DNA from: Companilactobacillus ginsenosidimutans
GTDB lineage: Bacteria; Bacillota; Bacilli; Lactobacillales; Lactobacillaceae
DNA length: 64,000 bases
Assembly: GCF_001050475.1 (NCBI RefSeq)
Contig: NZ_CP012034.1
Location: 1,488,001-1,552,000 of the forward strand
Reading direction: 5' to 3'
This document shows, in pieces, positions 9,095 through 17,885 of the stretch. The position numbers and the translations under genes were made by a program. The notes beneath the pieces were generated by a model. It was not told where the DNA came from, searched no databases, and saw only the letters and a list, made by a program, of their open reading frames with translations. Positions within the stretch are counted from its first letter, which is position 1. Every line of letters starts with the position of its first letter.

Positions 9095-9241
9095 ATAAAG
9101 GAGCTCCTTTACAACATTATGTTTCGCTACCATCTCAAGAATAACATGTATACTTCATGAGGACAAAGTATATACAATATTTATAGTTAATAATTGCAAT
9201 ATTGATTGAATTATTAATATACAAGTTTCAAAAAATTATTC

Positions 9242-10948
9242 TTAGTCATCAAATGCCTGTATTATTTCATCTGCTAAATAATTGGCACGATTTTGTATTT
9301 CATGAATCGTCCATTGATCGTTTGAAGCAATCCGTCTATTCTCCTCAAGACTACTATCAATATACTTCTCTTTTTTCTTATCGAAATCGGCATTCTTTGA
9401 ACCCCTATTATCCTTTTCGAACCATAATGTAAGGTTACCAATTGAATATGTCCATTTTTCTCTAAGCTCATCATCTGCAAACCAACTCATCCACTTACTG
9501 TTTTCATCCGGATTTCTTGGTAAAATATGCTCCACATCATTATTTATACCACTTACTTCAATTTCTTTATTTTGGTATGCATAATTGTAAGTTTCTCGCA
9601 GAATAAATGCGATTCTTGAATTTTGTGAAATTGTCTTATTAAGAATAGCTTCATGCAATTGCTTGTCATCAATACACAGTTTTTGAATTGACTCAATTAA
9701 AATATCTATGGACATTTCTTTGTTGTAAACCTTATTTGCATAACTAGTGAACTTCAACTCAATTTTGTTGGCCTTTTGTTCATCAAAATAAAAGTTTTTA
9801 ACTGTGAATTCCAAAATCACACGAAGAACGCGGTTGATATCTTTTAAATCTGTGTTAATCATAAGCATTGCAAGGATTACTGGAATATGTTGTTTCATGT
9901 TAAACACCGACAGATTTTTAATATATCGTCTGTATGTATCCCTAATTCTTGTGTCGCTGTATTCCATCTGATTGGCATTACAGATCTTAAGATATTCTTC
10001 TGAGGCTTCTCGTAAGAAGACCAAAAGTTGCTTCATATCCTCTATGGAATTTATATCTGTATTACTATACAGATTCTCAAGGGCAACCTTGTTTGTCGTC
10101 TTACCTTTGAAAAGAGTAGCGGTAGCATTCAAAAAGCTATTATGATTTAACTCACTCAAATTGGCATCAATTACGTTCCAAATTGGTTTAACCTCATCTT
10201 CTCCAAGACATTTAACCATATCGTTTTTGAGAACATAATATTTTTCGATAGATTTACCGGTATTGTTTAGCGATTCAAACATACTTAAAGCAATCTCTTC
10301 CGAATTCGCAATAAATTCAACTAATAATGTTCTATCTGTTATAGAAACGACCAATTTTGATAAATCTACATTCTCATTGGATTTGATAAATTCATTTAGG
10401 AGTTGATCAATAAAAATCATATTTCTAGCAATAGTTTTTTGGTTATTTATATACTCATTAGGCTTCTTTGATTCAAATTCTTCTTCTAGATTAAATTGAA
10501 AATTTGTTACCTTGTAGAAAAACTCGTTGTCTTCTGCAGAGTCAAATGTTAATTTCTGTTGAACTGGGGTTTCTTTTCGTAATTTATCTTTCTTAATAAA
10601 ATATGAATCACTAATTTGTTCCGCCGCTTCAGTATCACCAGACTGATATAATTTTTGAGCAATAACGGCAAGTATTAACATACAAGTGACTGTCCTTTGT
10701 TGCCCATCAAAAATTTTTAAATTGTTTTCGTCATCTCTCGAAAATGTAAAGAAATTCAACATATGTACTTCATCATTACTTAATCCATATAATGAGGTTA
10801 AATCATTAAATAATCTTCTAACTTCTGGCTTATCCCATTCATATTTTCGTTGTGAGAATGGAATCAAAAAATTAGTATCTTTGTCATTTTGTAAATATTT
10901 ATCCAAGCTTTTTGTACGAGCTTGAATTAGGTCCTCTAAGTTTGCCAT
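9242..10948 (-). CDS. GmrSD-type DUF262/DUF1524 nuclease-like protein
   Basis: The 568 residues contain both halves of the GmrS-GmrD type. At residues 29-38 and 81-85 are IPFSQRKYEW and DGQQR, the DUF262 nucleotide-binding signature (ParB/Srx-like fold). Near residue 470 is DVEHILPRNP, then YSIGNLTLW, the DUF1524 HNH-like nuclease motif. Known relatives are type IV restriction enzymes that cut modified phage DNA with NTP hydrolysis, and other phage-defence proteins. The reading frame is intact. There is no methylase or partner gene nearby, so it would act alone. Anti-phage function is inferred from the family. Confidence 0.9.
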   Translation of the reverse strand: MANLEDLIQARTKSLDKYLQNDKDTNFLIPFSQRKYEWDKPEVRRLFNDLTSLYGLSNDEVHMLNFFTFSRDDENNLKIFDGQQRTVTCMLILAVIAQKLYQSGDTEAAEQISDSYFIKKDKLRKETPVQQKLTFDSAEDNEFFYKVTNFQFNLEEEFESKKPNEYINNQKTIARNMIFIDQLLNEFIKSNENVDLSKLVVSITDRTLLVEFIANSEEIALSMFESLNNTGKSIEKYYVLKNDMVKCLGEDEVKPIWNVIDANLSELNHNSFLNATATLFKGKTTNKVALENLYSNTDINSIEDMKQLLVFLREASEEYLKICNANQMEYSDTRIRDTYRRYIKNLSVFNMKQHIPVILAMLMINTDLKDINRVLRVILEFTVKNFYFDEQKANKIELKFTSYANKVYNKEMSIDILIESIQKLCIDDKQLHEAILNKTISQNSRIAFILRETYNYAYQNKEIEVSGINNDVEHILPRNPDENSKWMSWFADDELREKWTYSIGNLTLWFEKDNRGSKNADFDKKKEKYIDSSLEENRRIASNDQWTIHEIQNRANYLADEIIQAFDD

Positions 10949-11104
10949 AATTCCTCCACATTGAACCCTATCACTATTGACGGGATTTTATTATTTAACA
11001 CTTAAGTTGACTTTAGGATTAAAGTATAACTGATCAAGGATTTACGATCAAATTTGAACGGTTTATGTGAATATCCATTTCATCTTAATGTTTAATCAAG
11101 ATTG

Positions 11105-11133
11105 CTGTCATTTTCAATCACAATTGTTATAAT
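11105..11133 (+). promoter_or_regulatory. Likely promoter of the BAX-inhibitor-like gene
   Basis: CTGTCA at 11105-11110 and TATAAT at 11128-11133 are spaced 17 bases apart, 25 bases before the start codon. Confidence 0.6.
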
Positions 11134-11158
11134 GTTCTATACAAAGAAGGAGGATTCT

Positions 11159-11860
11159 ATGCAAACTATAGATAAAGCTAAAGCCACTGGTTTGGCTCGT
11201 TTCACTTCCCTTGTGTACTTGTACACTGGTTTGGGGATTGCGTTATGGATGTTGGTTGCTAATGCCATGGCTAAGAATGCTACGATTTCGAAAGCTATTT
11301 TGTCCATGGGTGGGAGTCATCCATTCATTTTCTCAGTTGCGGTAATTGCAATTTCGTTTGGTTTCATTAATATGGCGATGCGATTTGCCCAGAGATCTTA
11401 CTTGATGACGTTCATCAGTTATGTGTTGTTCATTGCGATATTTGCGACGATTGGTGTTCCAATCTTCTTCATTTATTCAGCGGCAGCAATCACACAAGCA
11501 TTAACAGTTACATCGGTAATCTTCATTGTATCTGCAGCCTACGGGCTTATTACTAAACGTGATTTAACAAAATGGAGTAGAACTTTGATGATTGGTTTGA
11601 TTTCAATCATCGTCGTATCATTGATAAACTTGTTAATCTTCAAGAGTAGCCTAGTTATGTTACTCGTTAACATTGCAATCGTGATTATTTTCTTGTTCTA
11701 CATCGCCTTTGATTCACAAAACATCAAAGCAATTTATAACAATGCCCAAGGTTCAGAAAACTTAGGCGCAATCGCCTTAGTTGCCTCAATCAACTTGGTT
11801 CTAGACTTCGTAAACTTGTTCATGAGTCTACTATCAATTTTCGGTGGCGGCGACAATTAG
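11159..11860 (+). CDS. Bax inhibitor-1 family (YccA/YetJ-type) membrane protein
   Basis: The start at 11159 follows AAGGAGG; the frame extends 19 codons upstream but runs through the promoter. The 233-residue protein has seven or so hydrophobic segments and the family's C-terminal signature FYIAFDSQNIKAIY followed by ALVASINLVLDFVNLFMSLL. Bacterial members such as B. subtilis YetJ are pH-sensitive calcium leak channels in the cytoplasmic membrane. It is monocistronic, with its own promoter and terminator. Confidence 0.9.
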   Translation: MQTIDKAKATGLARFTSLVYLYTGLGIALWMLVANAMAKNATISKAILSMGGSHPFIFSVAVIAISFGFINMAMRFAQRSYLMTFISYVLFIAIFATIGVPIFFIYSAAAITQALTVTSVIFIVSAAYGLITKRDLTKWSRTLMIGLISIIVVSLINLLIFKSSLVMLLVNIAIVIIFLFYIAFDSQNIKAIYNNAQGSENLGAIALVASINLVLDFVNLFMSLLSIFGGGDN

Positions 11861-11865
11861 CACAC

Positions 11866-11914
11866 AAAAATACCTGTATTTCAGCTTTTAAACTGAGATA
11901 CAGGTATTTTTTTA
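11866..11914 (+). terminator. Bidirectional terminator
   Basis: The 19-base arm at 11866-11884 pairs with 11893-11911 (aaaaatacctgtatttcag) and is followed by T7. It separates converging genes. Confidence 0.9.
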
Positions 11915-12445
11915 TTTCGTATATTCAAGGTAGGCAATGCCGCCAACTTTTTTAGTGGAAGTTAATTTCAAAGTAGTGTGGTTCGTCTTGTCAGAAAACA
12001 GTGGAATCCCGTTTCCCAACACAACTGGAACAATACCAATTTGATAAGTATCGATAATATTAGCGTTCACCAGAGGAGTGACAATACTTCCACCACCCAC
12101 GATCCAAATATCTTTGTCAGAAGACTGCTTCTTCAAGTCCTCCACCAGCTTCACAACATCATCATTCACAAAATTGATGTAATCAAATTGGTCCAAGTCA
12201 TCCCCCGGACGGCTCGTCAAAATATAGTTTTGAAAATCCACGTAAGGATACACATCCGGCGACAACTCATTAACCACCTGGTCGTAAGTCGTCCGCCCCA
12301 TCACAACAGTATCAATGTGCGAAATCATCTGATCGTACTCTTGATCAGGGTCGAAGTCCTCCGTGAGAAAATCGATATTACCGTTAACTTCAGCAATATA
12401 TCCATCTAAAGTTTGGGCGATAAACAAAATAACTTTACGCGACAT
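11912..12445 (-). CDS. Dihydrofolate reductase/RibD C-terminal domain family protein
   Basis: The 177 residues match the YyaP/YwjB-type group: VILFIAQTLDGYIAEVNG at the N terminus, VVMGRTTYDQV near residue 48, and WIVGGGSIVTPLVN near residue 113, which forms the NADPH-binding loop. These proteins have the DHFR fold of the RibD reductase domain, but their substrates are mostly unknown. True DHFR (folA) has different N-terminal residues, so I do not give that name. It lies downstream of the glycosidase operon in the same direction but has its own ribosome site. Confidence 0.85.
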   Translation of the reverse strand: MSRKVILFIAQTLDGYIAEVNGNIDFLTEDFDPDQEYDQMISHIDTVVMGRTTYDQVVNELSPDVYPYVDFQNYILTSRPGDDLDQFDYINFVNDDVVKLVEDLKKQSSDKDIWIVGGGSIVTPLVNANIIDTYQIGIVPVVLGNGIPLFSDKTNHTTLKLTSTKKVGGIAYLEYTK

Positions 12446-12492
12446 AAGCCGTACCTCCGAGTTTATTTACCCTAAGAATACCATTTACCCCG

Positions 12493-13947
12493 CTAAATTT
12501 CTCTACCGTTACTAGCAATTAAGTTCTTGTACCAAGTAAAACTGTCCTTCTTATATCGCTTACGTGTCCCGTTACCTTCGTCATCAATATCGACAAAGAC
12601 AATTCCGTAACGCTTGGACATTTGTTGAGAAGAACAACTGACGATATCAATCGGTGCCCACATACAGTATCCAAAAACATCGGCACCATCATAAATAGCA
12701 CGACTAATTTGTTCAATATGAGCGCTCAAATAATCTGAGCGATACTCATCATGAATTTGGCCATCTTCTAATTTGTCATAGTTACCAAAACCATTTTCAG
12801 CGATTAAGATTGGTTTCTGATATCGATCCCAATATTGTGACAGAGTGTTGTATAACCCTTGAGGATCAACGTTCCATCCCCAGTCATTTGCTTTTAGGTT
12901 TTCATTTACTGATATGGAATGAGGTGTCTTATTATTCTTTGAAGCATCCACCATTTGAGAAAAATAATACGAAATCGCCATATAATCAAGCGTATTATTT
13001 TTCAACAATAGGAGTTCTTCTTCAGACATCTCAATCTTCAAATCGTGCTCAGCAAAATAATTGAGTGCCACTTGTGGGTACTCACCACGAAAGGCAACAT
13101 CAGTAAACAAATACTGCATTCGGTTGTGCCACATGGCGAGGACCACATCGTCTGGCCGACAGCTGTTGGGATACACCGTTCCGTCTGCGATCATTGTTCC
13201 AATGTGTAGGTCAGTTCGGTGCATGGCTTTTGCGTATTGCTGAATCTTGGCACAGGCGACCATTTGATTGTGGACTGCCTGGTACATTGCCTCTTCGGTG
13301 TTCACATACTGGTCACTGGCAATTCCCAGTGACAAATACGGCTCAACTTGAATCATATTTATCTGATTAATCAAGATCCAATACTTAACCTTGTCGCCAA
13401 ATCTATCTAGCAGAACTTGCCCGTATTTAACAAACATATCAATTACGTTCTTATTCACCCAACCACCATAATTCAGTGTCAGATGAATTGGCATTTCGTA
13501 ATGCATCATTGTAATAATCGGTTCAATGCCAAGCTCCAGCATCTTGTCGATCATCTTTTCATAATGAGCTAACGCAACTTCATTAGGCTCCTTGTCATCC
13601 CCGTTTGGAAAGACTCGTGACCAATCAATTGAAGTCCGGAAGGCTTTTAACCCAGCCTCTGCCAATAACTCCAAGTCAGATTCATATGTGTGATAAAAAT
13701 TAATTCCATGACGCTTTGGATAATAATGTTCTGTGTCAGCCAGATTCTTCTGAATCTCTGCTAGTGTCATGCCTTGTTTTGACAAAGCCTGAATCTCAGC
13801 ATTAGACATTCCCTTTTGAAACGGCTGAATATCGGATACACTTGCTTTCTTTCCGTCGACACCATAGGCTCCATCAGCTTGACTGGCAGCCTGTGCTCCT
13901 GCCCATAAAAAGTCATCCGGGAAATAAGGATACTCATTTTTGCGCAT
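12493..13947 (-). CDS. Glycoside hydrolase family 1 phospho-beta-glucosidase-like protein with Gln at the acid/base position
   Basis: The GH1 barrel is complete at 484 residues: FLWAGAQAASQADG, FRTSIDWSRVFPNG, the nucleophile motif ILIAENGFG (Glu384) and the phospho-sugar segment SKRYGIVFVD. In family members a T-F-N-E-I-N motif holds the acid/base Glu; here it reads LINQINM, so residue 195 is Gln (CAG at 13365-13363). It overlaps the upstream PTS IIC gene by one base and is the last gene of that operon, so it should act on 6-phospho-beta-glucosides imported by it. Whether it still hydrolyses O-glucosides is open. Plant myrosinases carry the same Glu to Gln change. Confidence 0.9.
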   Translation of the reverse strand: MRKNEYPYFPDDFLWAGAQAASQADGAYGVDGKKASVSDIQPFQKGMSNAEIQALSKQGMTLAEIQKNLADTEHYYPKRHGINFYHTYESDLELLAEAGLKAFRTSIDWSRVFPNGDDKEPNEVALAHYEKMIDKMLELGIEPIITMMHYEMPIHLTLNYGGWVNKNVIDMFVKYGQVLLDRFGDKVKYWILINQINMIQVEPYLSLGIASDQYVNTEEAMYQAVHNQMVACAKIQQYAKAMHRTDLHIGTMIADGTVYPNSCRPDDVVLAMWHNRMQYLFTDVAFRGEYPQVALNYFAEHDLKIEMSEEELLLLKNNTLDYMAISYYFSQMVDASKNNKTPHSISVNENLKANDWGWNVDPQGLYNTLSQYWDRYQKPILIAENGFGNYDKLEDGQIHDEYRSDYLSAHIEQISRAIYDGADVFGYCMWAPIDIVSCSSQQMSKRYGIVFVDIDDEGNGTRKRYKKDSFTWYKNLIASNGREI

Positions 13948-15194
13948 TAGTTTTCCTCAGTTAGTGAGGCATCTTGTTCGACCGCTTGTTTATCGTAGAT
14001 ACGGAAGAATGGGTAGTAAACTGCCCATGAAATTGCGAATAATAATAGTACGAATACAACACCTGTAATTGACTTAGTAACTAGCCAACCCATTGCAGGA
14101 CTTGGCATGTACCAAAGTTGGAATGGTGCATGTGGAATTGGCACGATACCACTCTTCATCGATACCCATAATAAAATCGGTGCGATGGCTGTGTTGATCC
14201 AAAATGGCACCATCAAGATTGGGTTAAACGCAATTGGAGCACCAAAAACCAGTGGTTCATTAATGTTGAAAATTGATGGAATAAATGAGGCTTTTCCAAT
14301 AACTCGTAAACGCTCTGACTTGGCGAAAAATGCCATCATAATACACAACGACAAGGTAACACCGGCCCCACCGATAAGAGTTAGCACGACAGCTTCAGAT
14401 ACGAAGATGTTTTGGGCAGCGTGTCCGGATGCTACTGCAGCTTGGTTTTGCGCCATTCCTGGTAATTCCATCGTATAGATAATCGGCATTAGTACCCACG
14501 TTGAAATTCCGAATGAATACAAGAATCCAAATGCTAAGAATGTCAAAATCCATAATCCCCAAAAACTTTGTCCCAAATGGGTTAACGGGCTGAAGAATTG
14601 GTTGATGACGGTGAATAAATTAATTTTAAGTTGGAATGTGAACAACCAACCGACCAACAAGATCACGATGATTGGGAAAATTGTATTGAACCAAACTGCG
14701 ATAAAGTCGGGTAAAGTCGAGTCGTCCTTGACCAATTTAAATTTGATGAACGAATTCATTACGAATCCGACGAACAAACCTGATACTAATGCGGCAATCA
14801 TGCCTCCTGTTCCTAATGAACCGAGGTAAAATGAAATCTCACCTGTTTTTCCATTGAGTTTAGGAAAGATGAGCATTAAGAAGAAGGCGAGCCCAGCTAA
14901 CCCAGCTTGTTTGGATATTTCTGGATGTTTCTTGAGATTCATGATGGCTTCTGGAATTAAGTAAGCCAAGAACAATGAAAACAATCCGAATGAGAATGTG
15001 TTTAGTAATGAAAAATCTGGAAATCCTGGTACATAGTCTTTTACTAATCCTAATATTGTTGCGAATGATCCGATTAAAATTAGTGGCATTCCCGATAAAA
15101 TTGATTGTTGAATTGCATCCAACCATGGATTTTTTGCGATTTTATTCACTCTTGGAGCAAAACTATCGGTCATCCAATCTATAACATTTTGCAA
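13947..15194 (-). CDS. PTS lactose/cellobiose-type EIIC permease
   Basis: This 415-residue membrane protein of about ten hydrophobic segments transports a disaccharide or beta-glucoside while it is phosphorylated. The hallmark of the cellobiose/lactose EIIC family, NINEPLVFGAPIAFNP, is present near residue 310, and the N-terminal FAPRVNKIAKNPWLDAIQQS is typical. The stop overlaps the start of the glycosidase gene, and IIA ends one base upstream, so translation is probably coupled. Sugar specificity cannot be read; cellobiose or another beta-glucoside is likely from the partner enzyme. Confidence 0.93.
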   Translation of the reverse strand: MQNVIDWMTDSFAPRVNKIAKNPWLDAIQQSILSGMPLILIGSFATILGLVKDYVPGFPDFSLLNTFSFGLFSLFLAYLIPEAIMNLKKHPEISKQAGLAGLAFFLMLIFPKLNGKTGEISFYLGSLGTGGMIAALVSGLFVGFVMNSFIKFKLVKDDSTLPDFIAVWFNTIFPIIVILLVGWLFTFQLKINLFTVINQFFSPLTHLGQSFWGLWILTFLAFGFLYSFGISTWVLMPIIYTMELPGMAQNQAAVASGHAAQNIFVSEAVVLTLIGGAGVTLSLCIMMAFFAKSERLRVIGKASFIPSIFNINEPLVFGAPIAFNPILMVPFWINTAIAPILLWVSMKSGIVPIPHAPFQLWYMPSPAMGWLVTKSITGVVFVLLLFAISWAVYYPFFRIYDKQAVEQDASLTEEN

Positions 15195-15195
15195 A

Positions 15196-15540
15196 TTATT
15201 TCTCCCCTAATCGTTTATATAGTTTTATCATCTCTTTAATGAGATTTTGTTCAGTTTTCACTGACATTAAAGTATCTTGGGCATGCGTAAACAGAGTCGA
15301 ATATGGCACTCCAGTTCCACCGGCCTCAAGTTGTATAGTGTTTGTCTGTGCCTGATGTGCCGCAATCAATTCGATATTAGATTCGGCCATCATTTTTTCA
15401 GCTTCTTCAAATTGACTTTGAGAAGCTAAATCAACAGCTTTAAAAATGTGCTCACGTGCATTGCCAGCATGCATAATGACTTGCATAGAAATCATCGAGA
15501 GTTCTTCACGATCCATAGACTTTTCATTTTTGTCAGCCAA
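15196..15540 (-). CDS. PTS lactose/cellobiose-type EIIA
   Basis: The 114-residue cytoplasmic phosphocarrier has the family pattern ISMQVIMHAGNAREHIFKAV and, near the C terminus, LFTHAQDTLMS. The His of the latter (His86) is the expected phosphorylation site that receives phosphate from HPr. It is sandwiched between IIB and IIC with gaps of two bases and one base. Confidence 0.95.
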   Translation of the reverse strand: MADKNEKSMDREELSMISMQVIMHAGNAREHIFKAVDLASQSQFEEAEKMMAESNIELIAAHQAQTNTIQLEAGGTGVPYSTLFTHAQDTLMSVKTEQNLIKEMIKLYKRLGEK

Positions 15541-15542
15541 GA

Positions 15543-15854
15543 TTATTCCCCCAATTCCTTCAGGGCCAAATTAACCAAGCCCTTGCCATCAAGCATTCCA
15601 TAAATTTGTTGTGGAATTACTGCACACTTAACATTGTTGGCTTGAGCAATTTCTTCTACTTCTTCCAACTTATATTTCAAATGTGGTGCAACCAGCAACA
15701 AATCTATATCTGGTAAGTAATTTTCCACTTCAGCTTCACTCTTTGCGGATATATTGAGATCAGCCTCCATTTGTTTAACAGCTTTACGTCCAGCTGCTGC
15801 CATAAAACCTGATGATGCCCCAGCACCACAAGTTAATAAAACTTTTTTAGTCAT
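15543..15854 (-). CDS. PTS lactose/cellobiose-type EIIB
   Basis: Starting at the ATG 15854, behind a G-rich ribosome site (CCGGGGGG), the 103 residues begin MTKKVLLTCGAGASSGFMA; Cys9 is the phosphorylated residue. It passes phosphate from EIIA to the sugar in EIIC. It is the first gene of the IIB-IIA-IIC-glycosidase operon. A frame extension of 13 codons upstream lacks a ribosome site. Confidence 0.94.
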   Translation of the reverse strand: MTKKVLLTCGAGASSGFMAAAGRKAVKQMEADLNISAKSEAEVENYLPDIDLLLVAPHLKYKLEEVEEIAQANNVKCAVIPQQIYGMLDGKGLVNLALKELGE

Positions 15855-15965
15855 TGTTTCCCCCCGGAAAAATTGTTTGAGTGAAAAATACACTAATTCG
15901 ACTATATCATTTAATTCTTATATAAACCATAAGTATAAAATATTCAATAAAAATTTTAGATACAC

Positions 15966-15980
15966 TTTGTTTCAAACAAA
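15966..15980. promoter_or_regulatory. Palindrome TTTGTTTcAAACAAA, possible operator
   Basis: A perfect 7-1-7 inverted repeat lies in the 220-base region between the divergent PTS operon and the HxlR gene. It is a good candidate for the site where a regulator controls one or both transcripts. It does not fit the catabolite repression (cre) consensus, which needs a central CG. Confidence 0.5.
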
Positions 15981-16074
15981 TTAAGTAATTCAAATATGCT
16001 TGAACGAATTGTGAAATAATGTACAATCTTAAGTGAATAGCTACGAAATATCTTTAAAGAGGGGAAGATATATT

Positions 16075-16413
16075 ATGGCCAACAATAAAAGTTCGGGGAT
16101 AGATTTGATGCTTGAACTCGTTGATAGTCGCTGGAAGGCGTTGATTATCGACAGTTTGAGTTATGGCGAACAGAAATACAGTGAATTGAAATCTTCACTT
16201 TCTGATATTCCGTGTAAAGAGATGACAAGCGAGATCAGAGATTTGAAGAATAACAGAATCATCGAGCGCATTAGCCACGGTCCTACTCCGGTCGTTGTAT
16301 ATTTTCGATTAACTCCATTGGGAGAGGAAATTCATACGATGCTACTGGATTCAGTCAACTGGAAGGACATGACTCCAGTGAGCTCTACAACTAATAGTTT
16401 TGATCAACAATAA
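16075..16413 (+). CDS. HxlR-type winged-helix regulator
   Basis: From the ATG at 16075 (AGAGGGGA upstream) the 112 residues carry the HxlR winged helix: VDSRWKALIIDSLSYGEQKYSELKSSLSDI, then EIRDLKNNRIIERISHG and FRLTPLGEEI, the last forming the wing. The HxlR Cys usually found near the N terminus is not in its normal place. It diverges from the PTS operon, so control of that operon is plausible. The frame opens 14 codons earlier without a better start. Confidence 0.85.
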   Translation: MANNKSSGIDLMLELVDSRWKALIIDSLSYGEQKYSELKSSLSDIPCKEMTSEIRDLKNNRIIERISHGPTPVVVYFRLTPLGEEIHTMLLDSVNWKDMTPVSSTTNSFDQQ

Positions 16414-16416
16414 AAT

Positions 16417-16456
16417 AAGTCTGCTGAAAATTTGATTTCAGCAGGCTTGTTTTTTA
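16417..16456 (+). terminator. Terminator after the HxlR gene
   Basis: The stem aagtctgctgaaa pairs with tttcagcaggctt (16417-16429 with 16436-16448) and is followed by a T-run. Confidence 0.88.
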
Positions 16457-16499
16457 TACGATTAATATATTTATATTTTTAATAAATACAGGAATAATT

Positions 16500-16517
16500 A
16501 TGATAAACTATTATCAT
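16500..16517. repeat. Short inverted repeat ATGATAA-N4-TTATCAT
   Basis: Perfect 7-base arms with a 4-base spacer lie 32 bases before the GTG start of the next gene, in its promoter region. They may be an operator; there is no other support. Confidence 0.35.
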
Positions 16518-16548
16518 GAAAAAATAACATGTTATAGGGGGATTTTCA

Positions 16549-17718
16549 GTGAACTTAAATTTAGACAAATTTAAAAATACACTAAAAAATAAGAACCTAG
16601 TTACAATTATTACAGCGGCTGTCGTAATAATTGTACTAGTCATTGCTGGTAGAGCAATAAGAAACAATCACCAACAACAAAACCTTTTATCAGGTAACGA
16701 AGTGTCATTTACAGGGTATAACGGACATGGTAGTGCAAATTTTGACCAAGCAATAACACTTGATACTTGGAAAAAAGTCGCTCAAGTAGAAGGTAAAAAA
16801 GCTGGGCTTAAAAAAGATAGAATTAATCTTATAATTAACAATGCTCATTCCTATAATGATTTGGTGTCAGATACTACTTCTTCTAATGATGGTATGAAGC
16901 TCAGTGATTACCTTAGTCATATGTCAAACACCCGCATTATACTAAGTAAGGATTCATCACTAGCAAATGGTAATAAAATAACTATGACGCTACGCGATAA
17001 GAGTACGAACCCTTATGTGAAAACACAATCTAAGGTAATCAAAGTTTCGGACTTGAAAGAAAGTAAAACTGTTACAATAGACAGCATTATGAAGCACATT
17101 AAATTGAGTAATACTGGTACAAATGGATATGCTAATGAAAAGATCATTATTGATAAAAATGCGCCATCAGAAATTTTATCGATGGAACAAACTTTTGAAG
17201 AAGCATTTGAAATAGATTCTTCAAAGACGTATTCAAATGGTCATAAATTTTCAATCTCTCAACAGGATTTGGCTGATGGCTTAAACGAGAGTGTTGAAGA
17301 TACATATTACAAGCCTTCATCTGGCAAAAAAGCTACATTAACAGTATCCGGTCTTAAAGATCCTAAACGAACAGCAAAAAACCTCTCAGCTATTGACGAT
17401 AAAATCAAAAATGATAGTGATGAGAGCATTAGTCTATGGAAAGCTTACTATGTAGACAACAAATACCTAGATAGTAGTTTTTCAAAAAACTTGGTCATGA
17501 TTTATAAAATAGATGATACCAAAAATGTATATCTAATCTTGAATACACCTGCCATTCTCAAAGGCGATACACTGTATCAACCTGCAGATGACGACGATGA
17601 ACCACATGGAGATCCAATTCAAGATGACGTGTCATTTGACGACTTAGAATCTGAAGATGAAGAAACATTTAATGACGATATCAAAAATCTTTATGGCTTT
17701 GTATTTGAACTTAATTAG
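16549..17718 (+). CDS. Membrane-anchored envelope protein, N-terminal anchor and extracellular repeats
   Basis: The GTG start has AGGGGGA seven bases upstream. The protein has a short cytoplasmic tail, one membrane segment (residues 17-35) and a long exterior part. Soon after the anchor comes NEVSFTGYNGHGSANFDQ, a pattern I know from Firmicutes membrane or lipoproteins of unknown function with G-x-G-x-A repeats. A second module contains GNKITMTLRDKSTNPYV and KVIKVSDL. The C-terminal third ends in a very acidic stretch (ADDDDEPHGDP, SEDEETFNDD). It is monocistronic with a terminator. No enzyme signature is seen. Confidence 0.75.
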   Translation: MNLNLDKFKNTLKNKNLVTIITAAVVIIVLVIAGRAIRNNHQQQNLLSGNEVSFTGYNGHGSANFDQAITLDTWKKVAQVEGKKAGLKKDRINLIINNAHSYNDLVSDTTSSNDGMKLSDYLSHMSNTRIILSKDSSLANGNKITMTLRDKSTNPYVKTQSKVIKVSDLKESKTVTIDSIMKHIKLSNTGTNGYANEKIIIDKNAPSEILSMEQTFEEAFEIDSSKTYSNGHKFSISQQDLADGLNESVEDTYYKPSSGKKATLTVSGLKDPKRTAKNLSAIDDKIKNDSDESISLWKAYYVDNKYLDSSFSKNLVMIYKIDDTKNVYLILNTPAILKGDTLYQPADDDDEPHGDPIQDDVSFDDLESEDEETFNDDIKNLYGFVFELN

Positions 17719-17770
17719 TTATTCATACATCGCCAGATAATCTTAAAAATTATTCACGATAAGTGTTTCC

Positions 17771-17798
17771 GCCACATCGAAATGATGTGGTTTTTTTA
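17771..17798 (+). terminator. Terminator after the membrane-anchored protein
   Basis: ccacatc (17772-17778) pairs with gatgtgg (17784-17790) and T7 follows. Confidence 0.85.
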
Positions 17799-17837
17799 TA
17801 CCTTTATTATTTTAGAGAAGGGATTATATGATTTCTC

Positions 17838-17878
17838 TAAAAAAATCCCAATGTCAAATACTGACATTGAGATTTTCT
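17838..17878 (-). terminator. Terminator of the leftward gene at 17.9 kb
   Basis: Read on the minus strand, aatctcaatgtca pairs with tgacattgggatt (17843-17875) and a run of Ts follows. Confidence 0.8.
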
Positions 17879-17885
17879 ATGATTT

